Assembly: GCA_015482705.2 (NCBI GenBank)
Contig: JADMLA020000043.1
Location: 1-63,408, forward strand
Origin: Prosthecochloris sp.
Lineage (GTDB): Bacteria; Bacteroidota; Chlorobiia; Chlorobiales; Chlorobiaceae
DNA: 63,408 bases
Reading direction: 5' to 3'
This document shows, piece by piece, positions 63,397-63,408 of the stretch (position 1 is the stretch's first letter; the number at the start of each line of letters is the position of its first letter). A program made the translations under genes and the position numbers. Under the pieces are notes generated by a model. That model ran no database searches. It saw only the letters and a program-made list of their open reading frames with translations, and was not told the origin of the DNA.

Positions 63397-63408
63397 GGTA
63401 GTTACAGT

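Overview
The window looks like a chromosome segment of a green sulfur bacterium (Chlorobiaceae). The main evidence is a complete dissimilatory sulfite reductase cluster in the order known from that family, dsrN-C-A-B-L-U-E-F-H-T-M-K-J-O-P-V-W, all on the minus strand. Base composition looks close to 50% GC by eye. The combination of traits and the many dispersed repeats would fit a Prosthecochloris/Chlorobium-type genome, but I cannot name a species.

Region 1 (1-20.7 kb, minus strand) is a sulfur-oxidation island. It starts upstream with a methyltransferase carrying an FKBP/SlyD-like N-terminus, a rhodanese, a YeiH-type transporter and a TusA sulfurtransferase. It then runs through dsrN to dsrW and ends with a TauE/SafE exporter, a DUF1634 protein and the first 31 codons of a DsrE2-like protein cut by the window edge. 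Siroheme synthesis (DsrV, DsrW) and cobyrinate-type amidation (DsrN) are built into the same cluster. An unlisted 44-codon ORF with good translation signals sits between dsrL and dsrU.

Region 2 (20.8-26 kb, plus strand) encodes a periplasmic molybdopterin oxidoreductase of the polysulfide-reductase type (A, B, C subunits) plus a TorD-like chaperone. It is divergent from the dsr side.

Region 3 (26-41.6 kb) is mostly housekeeping: pdxJ, rdgB, uppP, a PHP phosphoesterase, an Mla-type lipid ABC transporter, a serine beta-lactamase-like hydrolase, RNase R, RecD2, an unknown membrane protein and a short-chain dehydrogenase. A badly decayed cation-diffusion-facilitator gene lies between rnr and recD2.

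Region 4 (42-45.5 kb, plus strand) is the most unusual locus. It holds a GNAT acetyltransferase fused to a beta-keto-acid cleavage enzyme (BKACE/DUF849), then a 46-codon ORF, then (overlapping it by ATGA) a cyanophycin-synthetase-like ATP-grasp protein whose Mur-ligase half has lost its P-loop and C-terminus. I propose it as an undescribed small-molecule or peptide ligation system.

Region 5 (45.5-63.4 kb) holds ribB under an FMN riboswitch, a HAD phosphatase, a catabolic-type acetolactate synthase, surface-polysaccharide nucleotide-sugar genes (manC, rfbD, rfbB), a possible SecB-like protein, a HepT/MntA toxin-antitoxin pair, an orphan MntA-like antitoxin with a stump of its partner, and a sulfate activation set (SLC13 transporter, cysD, cysN fused to a degenerate APS kinase, stand-alone cysC, cysQ). 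No PAPS reductase is visible, so PAPS may serve sulfotransfer to the surface polysaccharide.

Dispersed palindromic repeats, two alternating hairpin units, occupy most intergenic gaps between 33 and 55 kb, mainly at convergent gene ends. No tRNA, rRNA, CRISPR array, intact insertion sequence or prophage was seen.
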